Assembly: GCF_900090305.1 (NCBI RefSeq)
Contig: NZ_LT607751.1
Coordinates: 2,728,001-2,792,000, forward strand
Direction: 5' to 3'
DNA: 64,000 nt
Origin: Micromonospora siamensis
GTDB taxonomy: Bacteria > Actinomycetota > Actinomycetes > Mycobacteriales > Micromonosporaceae
Position 1 is the first letter of the stretch. Every line of letters starts with the position of its first letter. The notes below the pieces were generated by a model that worked only from the letters and a program-made list of their open reading frames with translations, had not been told where the DNA came from and ran no database searches. Below, in pieces: positions 27,794 through 35,288 of this stretch. The translations under genes and the position numbers were made by a program.

Positions 27794-29865
27794 GGCAGGA
27801 ACTGGTCCACGTGATGGCCGGCAACGCCTTCGCCGTGTCCGACGCCCAGGGGGACATGCGGCCGGACCCGAAGGCGCCGACCGGCCTGTTCTCCTTCGAC
27901 ACCCGGTTCCTGTCGCACTGGGTGCTCACCGTGGACGGCACCCCGCTCAACGTGCTGTCCCGCGACGACATGACCTACTTCGAGGCCCGGTTCTTCCTGG
28001 TGCCCGGCACGGCCAGCCACTACGTCGACGCCGACGTCTCCGTGATCCGTCACCGTTCACTCGACGAGGCATTCAACGAGCGGATCACCGTGCTGAACCA
28101 CTCGGCGGAGCCGGCGGATCTCACCGTCCGGTTGCAGGTCGGCAGCGACTTCGCCGACACCGCCGAGATCGCCGGGCCGCGCCGCCGCACGGTCGACGTC
28201 GACGTGGTGCCGGAGAAGAGCCAACTGTGCCTGCGCTACCAGCGGGAGCGGTTCGCCCGGGAGACCGTCGTCACGGCCACCACCCCGGCTGACGTGGACG
28301 CGGACGGGCTGACCTTCCGGATCAGGATCGAGCCGAACGAGTCGTGGACCACGGACCTGCACGTCGCGTGCGTCATCCGCGGCGAGGGCACCCGTGACCT
28401 GCGTGCCGACCTCGAGGCGCACCAGCAGCGGGTCCGCCACCACATGCGGGCCGACCTGCGGGACTGGCTGGACCGGGCGCCGCAGCTGATCTCCGGCCGG
28501 CAGGCGGTGTCCGAGATCTACCGGGCCTGCCTGACCGACCTGGCGGCGCTGCGCTACTCGCCGCTGGCGTACGCCGAGGCGGTGCCGGTGGGCGGGTTGC
28601 CCTGGGCGATGAGCCTCTACGGCCGGGACGCCCTGATCACCTGCCTGGAGACGCTGCCGTTCACCCCGGAGCTGGCACCGGCCACCCTGCGGGCCCTGGC
28701 GCTGGCCCAGGGCGGTCAGCTCGACGACCGCCACGACGAGGAGCCCGGAAAGATCCTCTCCGAGACCCGGTACGGCGAGTCCGCGGCCTTCGGCGAGCAG
28801 CCGACCTCGCTGTACTACGGCGCGGCCGACACGACCCCGTTGTTCGTGGTGCTGCTCGACGAGTACGAGCTCTGGTCCGGTGACGCGGACCTGGTGCGGC
28901 AGCTGCGGCACCCGGCCCGGATGGCGCTGGACTGGATCGACGCGTACGGCGACCTGTGCGGTGACGGCTACCTGCGGTACCGGTCCCGCACCCCGCACGG
29001 TGGCGTGCAGAACCAGTGCTGGAAGAACTCGCCGGACGCCATCCGGGACCGGTTCGGTCGGGTGCCGGCGCTGCCCCGGGCCACCTGTGAGCTGCAGGGC
29101 TACGCGTACGACGCGAAACGGCGGGGCGCCCGGCTGGCCCGGGAGATCTGGGGCGACCCGGAGTACGCCGACCGGCTGGAGCGGGAGGCGGTGGCGCTGC
29201 GGGAACGGTTCAACCGGGACTGGTGGCTGCCCGAACGGGGGTACTACGCGCTGGCCCTGGAGCCGGACGGCACCCCGGTCGACGCGCTCGCCTCGAACAT
29301 CGGCCACCTGCTGTGGAGCGGGATCGTCGATCCCGACAAGGCCGACGCGGTGGCCGGGCACCTGCTCGACCCGCGGCTGTTCTCCGGCTGGGGGGTGCGC
29401 ACGTACGCCGAGGGGCAGCTGCCGTACAACCCGGTCGGCGCCCACCTGGGCGCGGTGTGGCCGTCGGACAACGCGCTGGTCGCGGCCGGGCTGCGCCGGT
29501 ACGGCTTCGACGTGGAGGCGGCCCGGATCACCGACGCCGTGTTCACCCTGGCCGAGACGCTCGGCGGTTCGGTGCCGGAGCTGGTGGCCGGCTACGACCG
29601 GCAGGTCACCCGCTATCCGGTGCGGCTGCCGGCGGCCGGTCGTCCGCAGTCCTGGGCCTCCGGCGCGTTGCTCATGCTGCTCGCCACCACCCTCGGGTTG
29701 CGGCCCTGCGGGGACAACCTGCTGGTGGACCCGGCCCTGCCGGCCGGTTTCGGCCGGGTCGAGCTGCTGGACATCCCGGGCCGGTGGGGGTACGCCGACG
29801 CGTACGGCCGGGACCGGGCGGCGACGAAGGCCCCGCGTGGCCAGGGGGCCCGGACCGGCGGCTGA
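27790..29865 (+). CDS. Glycogen debranching enzyme-like protein (amylo-alpha-1,6-glucosidase family)
   Basis: Protein of 691 residues. Residues about 5-200 form the N-terminal beta domain of the family (GNAFAVSDAQGDM, then TGLFSFDTRFLSHW). The catalytic (alpha/alpha)6 barrel starts near 240, with GGLPWAMSLYGRDALITCLETL carrying the usual acid, and later GWGVRTYAEGQLPYNPVGAHLGAVWPSDNA and SWASGALLMLL. It belongs to the bacterial branch often annotated as amylo-alpha-1,6-glucosidase; true substrate not known, trehalose or glycogen metabolism possible. No signal peptide, so cytoplasmic. Confidence 0.86.
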   Translation: MRQELVHVMAGNAFAVSDAQGDMRPDPKAPTGLFSFDTRFLSHWVLTVDGTPLNVLSRDDMTYFEARFFLVPGTASHYVDADVSVIRHRSLDEAFNERITVLNHSAEPADLTVRLQVGSDFADTAEIAGPRRRTVDVDVVPEKSQLCLRYQRERFARETVVTATTPADVDADGLTFRIRIEPNESWTTDLHVACVIRGEGTRDLRADLEAHQQRVRHHMRADLRDWLDRAPQLISGRQAVSEIYRACLTDLAALRYSPLAYAEAVPVGGLPWAMSLYGRDALITCLETLPFTPELAPATLRALALAQGGQLDDRHDEEPGKILSETRYGESAAFGEQPTSLYYGAADTTPLFVVLLDEYELWSGDADLVRQLRHPARMALDWIDAYGDLCGDGYLRYRSRTPHGGVQNQCWKNSPDAIRDRFGRVPALPRATCELQGYAYDAKRRGARLAREIWGDPEYADRLEREAVALRERFNRDWWLPERGYYALALEPDGTPVDALASNIGHLLWSGIVDPDKADAVAGHLLDPRLFSGWGVRTYAEGQLPYNPVGAHLGAVWPSDNALVAAGLRRYGFDVEAARITDAVFTLAETLGGSVPELVAGYDRQVTRYPVRLPAAGRPQSWASGALLMLLATTLGLRPCGDNLLVDPALPAGFGRVELLDIPGRWGYADAYGRDRAATKAPRGQGARTGG

Positions 29866-29874
29866 GCGGCCGGC

Positions 29875-30615
29875 TCACCGCTCGGCCGGCGCCTCCACCG
29901 ACGCGCCGCGCGGTCCCGCCGCGTCCGCCGCGGCCGGCGCCCGCTCGGGGGCCGGCGCGGCCGCGGGGACCGGTGCCGGCTCCCGGGGGGTGCGTCGGCC
30001 GAGGAGCCGGTCGACGCCGACGAAGAGGAGGCCGAGCAGCCAGAACACCAACGCGAAGCCGACCGCGCTGATCGAGACGCCGTCGTAGCCGAGCTGCCCG
30101 GCGTCGATGAACGGGTACGGGTAGCGGTGCACCACCAGGCCGCGCAGCAGCGCGAACCCGAGGTACGCCAGCGGGAAGGCGAGCCACCAGGCGGCGTACC
30201 GGGGGCGGAGCCGGCCACGCCGGTCGAACAGGGCCCAGTCCGTGACGGCCAGCAGCGGCACGACGGTGTGCAGGAACTGGTTGCCGAGCGCCTCGCCCAG
30301 CGCGCGCTGCGGCTGGACCATCGCGAACGGGCTGGCCGGGTTGGCCAGCACCAGGTGGTAGACCACGCCGGTGATGGTGATGTAGAGGGTGACCGCGCCC
30401 TTGAGGGCCGACGGCGGCTCCGGTCGCTCCCGCCAGGCGCACCAGGCGGCGTAGCCGGCGAAGATCCCGACCGCGACGTTGCTCTGGATGGTGAAGTAGG
30501 GCAGCAGGCCGGTGACGGTGGCCGGACCGAGGGCGGTGAGCACGATCCCCGCCAGCACGCTGATCACGATCGCCAGGCGGAAGAGCATCGCCACGCGTCG
30601 ACGCCGCAGACTCAT
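29875..30615 (-). CDS. Pr6Pr-family integral membrane protein
   Basis: Membrane protein of 246 residues with about six helices between residues 10 and 205 and a basic/Pro-rich cytoplasmic tail. The conserved ALGPATVTGLLPYFTIQSNV, HLVLANP and HTVVPLLAVTDWALFDRRG stretches are those of the Pr6Pr (DUF1624-unrelated, FAR-17a/AIG1-like) family found in actinomycetes. Function is unknown. The C-terminal 45 residues are low-complexity Pro/Ala. Leaderless promoter. Confidence 0.8.
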   Translation of the reverse strand: MSLRRRRVAMLFRLAIVISVLAGIVLTALGPATVTGLLPYFTIQSNVAVGIFAGYAAWCAWRERPEPPSALKGAVTLYITITGVVYHLVLANPASPFAMVQPQRALGEALGNQFLHTVVPLLAVTDWALFDRRGRLRPRYAAWWLAFPLAYLGFALLRGLVVHRYPYPFIDAGQLGYDGVSISAVGFALVFWLLGLLFVGVDRLLGRRTPREPAPVPAAAPAPERAPAAADAAGPRGASVEAPAER

Positions 30616-30621
30616 CGGCGC

Positions 30622-30627
30622 AAGCTA
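30622..30627 (-). promoter_or_regulatory. -10 element of leaderless promoter (Pr6Pr gene)
   Basis: TAGCTT on the minus strand lies six bases before the ATG at 30615. Confidence 0.45.
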
Positions 30628-30646
30628 CCAGCCGCCCGTCGGGCGG

Positions 30647-31108
30647 TCACCAGCCCAGGGTGCCGGGAGCGCCCTTGAACGGTCCGACCAGGTCGGCGGT
30701 GATCCAGCCGCCGTAGAAGTCGCCCGGCTGGACCTGGACCCGTTCGCCGTCCACCCGGCACTCGTCGACCCGGCCGGGATAGAAGGCGACCGCGCCGGCC
30801 AGGTCCGCGTACGGCGGGGTGGGTCGCTCGTACGACCAGGCGGCCTCGCGGACCCGGACGTCGCCGACGGCCAGGTCCCAGTAGCTGGCCTCGCCCTTCC
30901 ACTCGCACCAGGTCCGCCGGTCGGTCGGGACCAGCCGGGCGCCGGTGATCTCGTCCCGGGGGACGTAGTAGACGGGTGGGTGGGAGGTCTCCAGCACCCG
31001 CCAGCAGCGGTCGCTGTCCACCACGGTCACCCCGGCGTGCACGACGGTGATCCGGCGGAGGGTGCGCTCCAGCCGGGGCGGGCGCGGATAGTCCCAGACC
31101 GATTCCAT
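30647..31108 (-). CDS. DUF427-domain protein
   Basis: Protein of 153 residues, one DUF427 domain. Typical family features are RCWRVLETSHPPVYYVPRDEI and the TWCEWKGEASYWDL motif near residues 85-98, followed by AWSYERPTPPYADLAGAVAFYPG. The fold is a beta barrel of unknown function. Leaderless start. It is divergent from the small membrane protein at 31211, and the region between holds several inverted repeats. Confidence 0.85.
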   Translation of the reverse strand: MESVWDYPRPPRLERTLRRITVVHAGVTVVDSDRCWRVLETSHPPVYYVPRDEITGARLVPTDRRTWCEWKGEASYWDLAVGDVRVREAAWSYERPTPPYADLAGAVAFYPGRVDECRVDGERVQVQPGDFYGGWITADLVGPFKGAPGTLGW

Positions 31109-31114
31109 GCCGCC

Positions 31115-31120
31115 ACGCTA
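31115..31120 (-). promoter_or_regulatory. -10 element of leaderless promoter (DUF427 gene)
   Basis: TAGCGT on the minus strand lies six bases before the ATG at 31108. Confidence 0.45.
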
Positions 31121-31150
31121 TCCAACCGTCGTCGGCGCCGGCACGGCCTT

Positions 31151-31199
31151 CCACCGTACGGTGGCGTATGTTAACGTCCTTCCATACGCACCCGTATGG
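31151..31199. promoter_or_regulatory. Cluster of inverted repeats in divergent promoter region
   Basis: A perfect 14-bp palindrome CCACCGTACGGTGG (31151-31164) is followed by CGTATG (31165-31170) and then CCATACG-CACC-CGTATGG (31182-31199), whose right end touches the GGAGG ribosome-binding site of the membrane-protein gene. The half site CGTATG occurs three times. A TetR gene 600 bases downstream could be the binder. Confidence 0.6.
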
Positions 31200-31210
31200 A
31201 GGTGGTCCGG

Positions 31211-31678
31211 ATGGACAGCCCACGTGTCGACAACCAACCCCTCGACCGGCGGCTGCGCCGGGCGGTCCGGTTCGGCGCCGGCTGCTTCGTCCTGGCCGGC
31301 GCCGGGCACCTCGCGATCACCGCCGCCGCACGACGGCGTCCCCCCTCGACCCGCGAGGCCGCCGCGCACCGGGCGATGCGGGCCGTCCCGGTCCGGCTGC
31401 TCGGCCACGGCCACGACATGGCCGCGCTGCACCAGGGCTTCAGCGTGACGATGTCCCTGCTGGCCGTCGGGTACGGGTCGCTGAACCTGCTGGCGCTGCG
31501 CGCGGCGCCGCAGGCGTACCAGCGGGACCGCTCGCTGACCGCACTCAACACGGCGGTGGCCGGCGCCGGCTTCGCGATCTCGCTGGCCGCGTTCCCGACG
31601 CCGCCGGTGGTGATCTTCGGGGCGGGCCTGGTGGCACAGCTGCGCGCGCTGGCGCTGACGCCGGGGCGACGGAGATGA
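31211..31678 (+). CDS. Small four-helix membrane protein
   Basis: Protein of 155 residues with hydrophobic segments near 25-42, 78-98, 110-130 and 132-148. It has the LGHGHDMAALHQGFSVTMSLLAVGYG core seen in many small actinobacterial membrane proteins of unknown function. An ATG also exists at 31196, but the one at 31211 has GGAGG seven bases upstream and is chosen. Its neighbour 120 bases downstream is a TetR regulator, which may control it through the inverted repeats that overlap its ribosome-binding site. Confidence 0.7.
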   Translation: MDSPRVDNQPLDRRLRRAVRFGAGCFVLAGAGHLAITAAARRRPPSTREAAAHRAMRAVPVRLLGHGHDMAALHQGFSVTMSLLAVGYGSLNLLALRAAPQAYQRDRSLTALNTAVAGAGFAISLAAFPTPPVVIFGAGLVAQLRALALTPGRRR

Positions 31679-31785
31679 GGGCGCGGGCACGGGGCCGCAC
31701 CCTCATCCCGCGCCGCTCCGCCGCCGGTCACGGCCCCACCCCGCCGGGGAAGCGTGGGGTGGTCCGGGGCCGGCCGGCGGGACGG

Positions 31786-31791
31786 TACGTT
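31786..31791 (+). promoter_or_regulatory. -10 element of leaderless promoter (TetR gene)
   Basis: TACGTT lies six bases before the GTG at 31798. Confidence 0.45.
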
Positions 31792-31797
31792 ACGGCG

Positions 31798-32406
31798 GTG
31801 GGTGCGGACGGGCGACGGCGCCGCCTCAGCGCCGAGGACTGGGCGCGGGCGGCCCTGGAGATGATCGGTGAGCAGGGCCTGGCCGGGGTGGCGGTCGAGC
31901 CGCTCGCGGTCCGGCTCGGCACCACCAAGGGCAGCTTCTACTGGCACTTCGCCAACCGCGACGCGCTGGTCACCGCCGCACTGGCCAGGTGGGAGCGGGA
32001 GCACACCGAAGGGGTCATCGAGGCGCTGGGCGCCCCCGTCGACCCGGCCGCCGCCCTCCGCCAGCTCTTCGCCAGCACCACCACCACGGCCGCCGCCGGG
32101 CGGCTGCACGTCCGGGTGGAGGTCAACCTGCTCGCCGCCGCCGGTGACCCGCTGGTCGCCCCGGCCGTGCACCGGGTGGTACGCCGACGCGTCGACTACC
32201 TCCGGACGCTCTTCGAGGATCTCGGCTTCGATGCCGACGAGGCCGCCCGCCGGGCGCTGCTGGCGTACAGCACCCACGTCGGGCACCTGCAACTGATGGT
32301 CCGGATGCCCGAGCTGGTCCCGGACGGGAGGGCCGACCAGTTGGCGTACCTCGACACGGTGATCGGCGTGGTCACCCCCCCACGGAACGACAGTGCCGAC
32401 CGGTGA
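31798..32406 (+). CDS. TetR-family regulator
   Basis: Regulator of 202 residues. The DNA-binding domain covers residues 8-58, with LAVRLGTTKGSFYWHFANRDAL as helix-turn-helix. The rest is the helical effector domain. Start GTG 31798 rests on the leaderless promoter; the frame stays open further upstream, but that sequence is not coding-like. It lies downstream of the small membrane protein gene in the same direction and is the best candidate for binding the inverted repeats at 31151-31199. Confidence 0.87.
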   Translation: MGADGRRRRLSAEDWARAALEMIGEQGLAGVAVEPLAVRLGTTKGSFYWHFANRDALVTAALARWEREHTEGVIEALGAPVDPAAALRQLFASTTTTAAAGRLHVRVEVNLLAAAGDPLVAPAVHRVVRRRVDYLRTLFEDLGFDADEAARRALLAYSTHVGHLQLMVRMPELVPDGRADQLAYLDTVIGVVTPPRNDSADR

Positions 32407-32562
32407 CCGGCTCCCCCCGGGGCAGCGCCCCGCCGAGCTGACCCGCTTCGGCCTGCCCTGGTTCGGGCGGGCTGCCGGGTTGCGGCGTGGCGGGCCGTCG
32501 AGGAACGCGGACGGCGCGAGGCGCGGCACGTCGGGTCAGGGCCCCGAGGTGGCTGCGCCCGG

Positions 32563-33330
32563 TCAGTGACTGCCGGGCCCCGGCGGGGCGGTGACAGCGG
32601 GGGAGGCGGGCCGCCCGGGCGGGTTCAACGGCTCCGCCGCCGGCCGGTCGGGGCGCCCGGCCGGCTGGCCGGTGGACCCCGCGCCGCCCCGTTGCGTCCC
32701 CGGCGCGGTCGACTCGGACCGTCCGGAGTGCTGCTCGAGCAGCCGGTCGCAGTACCCGGCGACCCGGTCCCGGCCCCCGGCGGAGGCGATCAGCCCGGAG
32801 AAGACCGGGTTCTCCAACGCCCGGCCCGAGTTGCCGCCGGCGTCGGCGCGGTACGCCCGGCACAGCCCGGCCGTCGACGCGGACGTGGCGGGTGCCGGCC
32901 GCGCCGGCCCGGAGGGCGACGGTGCGGCCGGCCCGACCGCCGGCAGGGTCGGGTGCGCCGGTGTGCTCGACGGGGCGGGCACGGGGTCGGGGCGGTGCCG
33001 CAGCGGACCGGGCAGGTTGCCACCGGCGGCGGCGAAGGCCACTCCGCCGGTGGCCGTGACGGCGACGACGACCGCGGCCAGACGCACGCCCAGCCGACCC
33101 GCCAGCCCCGTCCGGGGCGCCGCCACCGGGCGCAGTGGGACGGTCGAGCCGGCCCGGACCATCCGGTACGCCCGCAGCGCCTCGGCCTCTCCGCTCAGCT
33201 CGGCGGGGCGCGGCGCGGCGCGGACCGCGGCCAGCAGCTGCACCAGTGCCGGGGGTCCGTCCGCGGGGTCGACGACCGGACCGACGAGCAGGCGCTCGAC
33301 GGTTTCCTGGTCCATGCGGTGTGCGTTCAT
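32563..33330 (-). CDS. Membrane-anchored anti-sigma-like protein, no sigma gene adjacent
   Basis: Protein of 255 residues. An acidic N-terminal domain (residues 1-60, PALVQLLAAVRAAPRPAELSGE) is followed by one transmembrane helix at about 82-101 and a long Pro/Ser/Ala-rich outer part with a small middle segment (GLCRAYRADAGGNSGRALENPVFSGLI, cysteines near 152 and 193). The layout matches proteins that in related actinomycetes sit next to ECF sigma factors and are thought to act as anti-sigma factors. Here neither neighbour is a sigma gene, so the partner is elsewhere or lost. GAGGGA supports the start. Confidence 0.65.
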   Translation of the reverse strand: MNAHRMDQETVERLLVGPVVDPADGPPALVQLLAAVRAAPRPAELSGEAEALRAYRMVRAGSTVPLRPVAAPRTGLAGRLGVRLAAVVVAVTATGGVAFAAAGGNLPGPLRHRPDPVPAPSSTPAHPTLPAVGPAAPSPSGPARPAPATSASTAGLCRAYRADAGGNSGRALENPVFSGLIASAGGRDRVAGYCDRLLEQHSGRSESTAPGTQRGGAGSTGQPAGRPDRPAAEPLNPPGRPASPAVTAPPGPGSH

Positions 33331-33341
33331 CTCGTGTCCCT

Positions 33342-33359
33342 CAGCGCCGTCGGGCGCTG
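33342..33359 (-). terminator. Small hairpin between DinB and anti-sigma-like genes
   Basis: CAGCGCC and GGCGCTG form a seven-base-pair stem with a four-base loop just upstream of the anti-sigma-like gene, overlapping the region where the DinB transcript would end. Confidence 0.4.
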
Positions 33360-33432
33360 GGACGTCACATCCGCGAGGGGTGGGTGACCTGTGCCACCGG
33401 TCAGCGAACGCCGGTGGCCCGGCCGGGCCGGC

Positions 33433-33939
33433 TCAGCCCATCGTCTTCGCGCCGTCGATCGACTCGCGGATGACGTCGGCGTGCCCGGCGTGCTGCGCGG
33501 TCTCGGCGATGACGTGCAGCAGCACCCGCCGCACCGACCAGGCCGCCCCGGGCTCGAACCAGGGCGCCTCCGGCAGCGGGTGGCTCGCGTCGAGGTCGAG
33601 CGTGGTGACCAGGGCGTCGGTCCCGGCGGCCACCCGGTCGTATTCGGCGAGGAGCCCGGCGAGCGTCTCGCCCTCGGCCATGCGGAACTGGCCCGCCCAG
33701 TCGATCGGCGTGCTCTGCATCGCCTCGGCGCCACCGACGGCGAACCGCGCCCACCGCTCCTCGGTCACCGCCACGTGCTTGAGCAGGCCGCCGAGGCACA
33801 GCTCGCTGGCGGTGCTGCGCTGCGCGGCCTGCTCGTCGGTCAGGTCGCGGACGGTGTGGCGCAGGAAGCCCCGGTGTCGCTGGAGGACGGCCAGCAGATC
33901 GGCCCGTTCACCGGTGCGGACCTGGTCGGAGACGCTCAT
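33433..33939 (-). CDS. DinB-superfamily protein (DUF664)
   Basis: Four-helix-bundle protein of 168 residues. The LKHVAVTEERW segment at about residues 56-66 and HVIAETAQHAGHADVIRE near 137-154 hold the three metal-binding histidines of the DinB/DUF664 family. Actinobacterial DUF664 proteins include mycothiol-dependent transferases; the substrate is not known here. The start is ATG 33939, with AAAGGCAGGCGG upstream; an earlier frame extension is not coding-like. Confidence 0.86.
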   Translation of the reverse strand: MSVSDQVRTGERADLLAVLQRHRGFLRHTVRDLTDEQAAQRSTASELCLGGLLKHVAVTEERWARFAVGGAEAMQSTPIDWAGQFRMAEGETLAGLLAEYDRVAAGTDALVTTLDLDASHPLPEAPWFEPGAAWSVRRVLLHVIAETAQHAGHADVIRESIDGAKTMG

Positions 33940-34060
33940 CGCCGCCTGCCTTTCGTTCGTCGTCCTGCCCGACCGTACGCCGCCCCACCGACACTTCCCG
34001 GCGTCCACGCCGGACCGCCTCCGGTTGCCGAACCGGACGGGTCGGGGTGAACTGAATTAC

Positions 34061-34948
34061 ATGGGTGTCATCAAGGTGGGGACGTCGTCCTGGGCCGACC
34101 AGATGCTGGTGCGCTCCGGCTGGTATCCGCGCCAGGTGAACAATCCGGCCGGCCGGCTCGGCTACTACGCCGACCGCTTCGGAGTGGTCGAGGTGGACAC
34201 CTCCTACTACGCGGTGCCGGCGCCGGAGACCACCACCGGCTGGGTCGACGCCACGCCGCCCGGCTTCACCTTCGACGTCAAGGCGTTCAGCCTCTTCACC
34301 GGTCACCACACCCCGGTCGCCGCGCTGCCCAGGGACCTGCGACCGGCCGGTGGGCCGAGCCGGATCCGGTGGCGGGACCTGCCCTCCGGGACGTACGACG
34401 AGGTCTGGAACCGGTTCCGGGCGGCGCTGGAACCGATCGCGGCGGCCGACCGGCTCGGCGCGGTGCTGCTCCAGTTCCCGCCGTGGCTGGCCCGCGGCGA
34501 GGCGGCCCGTCGGCGGATCGTCGAGCTGGCCGCCCGCTGCCGGCCGTGGCGGGTGGCCGTGGAGCTGCGGCACGCCTCCTGGTTCGACGGCCCGGCCGCG
34601 GTGGACACCCTGACCTTCCTCTCCGCGCAGGGCCTCAGCTACGTCTGCGTCGACATGCCGCAGGGCCACACCTCGTCGGTGCCGCCGATCCTGGTGGCCA
34701 CCGCCGAGCTGGCCGTGGTCCGGTTCCACGGTCACAGCGCGGCCTGGACCAGCGGGGACAAGCAGGAGAAGTTCCGCTACGCGTACGGCGAGCAGGAGTT
34801 GCGGGGCTGGGCCGAGCGGCTGACGGAGCTGGGCGAGCAGTCCACCGAGCTGCACGTGCTGATGAACAACTGCTGCGGGGACCAGGCCCAGCGGGACGCG
34901 GCCCGGCTGGCCGAGCTGCTTCCCGAGGCGGCGCCGGCGGTCTCCTGA
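34061..34948 (+). CDS. DUF72 (YecE-like) protein
   Basis: Protein of 295 residues with a TIM-barrel fold of the DUF72 family: VGTSSWADQML at the start, EVDTSYYAVPAPET, FDVKAFSLFTGH, VLLQFPPWL and VELRHASWF are the recognised family blocks. Function is unknown; the barrel and conserved polar residues suggest an enzyme. The ATG at 34061 follows GGGGTGA. A small acidic protein gene follows after 80 bases. Confidence 0.9.
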   Translation: MGVIKVGTSSWADQMLVRSGWYPRQVNNPAGRLGYYADRFGVVEVDTSYYAVPAPETTTGWVDATPPGFTFDVKAFSLFTGHHTPVAALPRDLRPAGGPSRIRWRDLPSGTYDEVWNRFRAALEPIAAADRLGAVLLQFPPWLARGEAARRRIVELAARCRPWRVAVELRHASWFDGPAAVDTLTFLSAQGLSYVCVDMPQGHTSSVPPILVATAELAVVRFHGHSAAWTSGDKQEKFRYAYGEQELRGWAERLTELGEQSTELHVLMNNCCGDQAQRDAARLAELLPEAAPAVS

Positions 34949-35028
34949 CCCGGGCCCGTGCCGTCGCCGGGTTTCCCTGGCGGCCGGCCGGGTACCGGCG
35001 GTGCCGAGGCACCACGGAGGGGGAACCG

Positions 35029-35223
35029 ATGAGCGAAGTACCGCAGCGGGACCGGCGTGACGAGCAGGCGGCACGGCCCGACGGCCGCGACCCGGAGGCG
35101 ACCCGGGCGGCGGAGGAGGCGCACGGCGGCAGCATGGCGCCGGGCCTGGTGGACGACACCGGACGTCCCGTCGTCGAGCCGCCGGCCATGGGCGACCCGG
35201 GGGAGGACGGCACCGGCAGCTGA
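35029..35223 (+). CDS. Small acidic hypothetical protein
   Basis: Protein of 64 residues rich in Asp, Glu, Arg and Gly, with no hydrophobic core and probably disordered. Codon choice is actinomycete-like and GGAGGGGG precedes the ATG by five bases, so it is likely a real gene. No recognisable domain. It ends 11 bases before a strong bidirectional terminator. Confidence 0.65.
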   Translation: MSEVPQRDRRDEQAARPDGRDPEATRAAEEAHGGSMAPGLVDDTGRPVVEPPAMGDPGEDGTGS

Positions 35224-35233
35224 CCGGACGGAA

Positions 35234-35275
35234 AACGGTGCGGGGTGGTGCCGACCGGCACCACCCCGCACCGTT
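35234..35275. terminator. Perfect 19-bp-stem bidirectional terminator
   Basis: Two perfect 19-base arms (35234-35252 and 35257-35275) with a four-base loop GACC. It lies between convergent genes and starts with AA and ends with TT, so it can act on both strands. Confidence 0.92.
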
Positions 35276-35288
35276 CGTACGCGACCGG

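Noticed and set aside
32591..34948. Extension of the DUF72 gene to a 785-codon frame
   Set aside because: The added part is antisense to the anti-sigma-like and DinB genes; the conserved DUF72 start VGTSSWADQ lies directly after ATG 34061.
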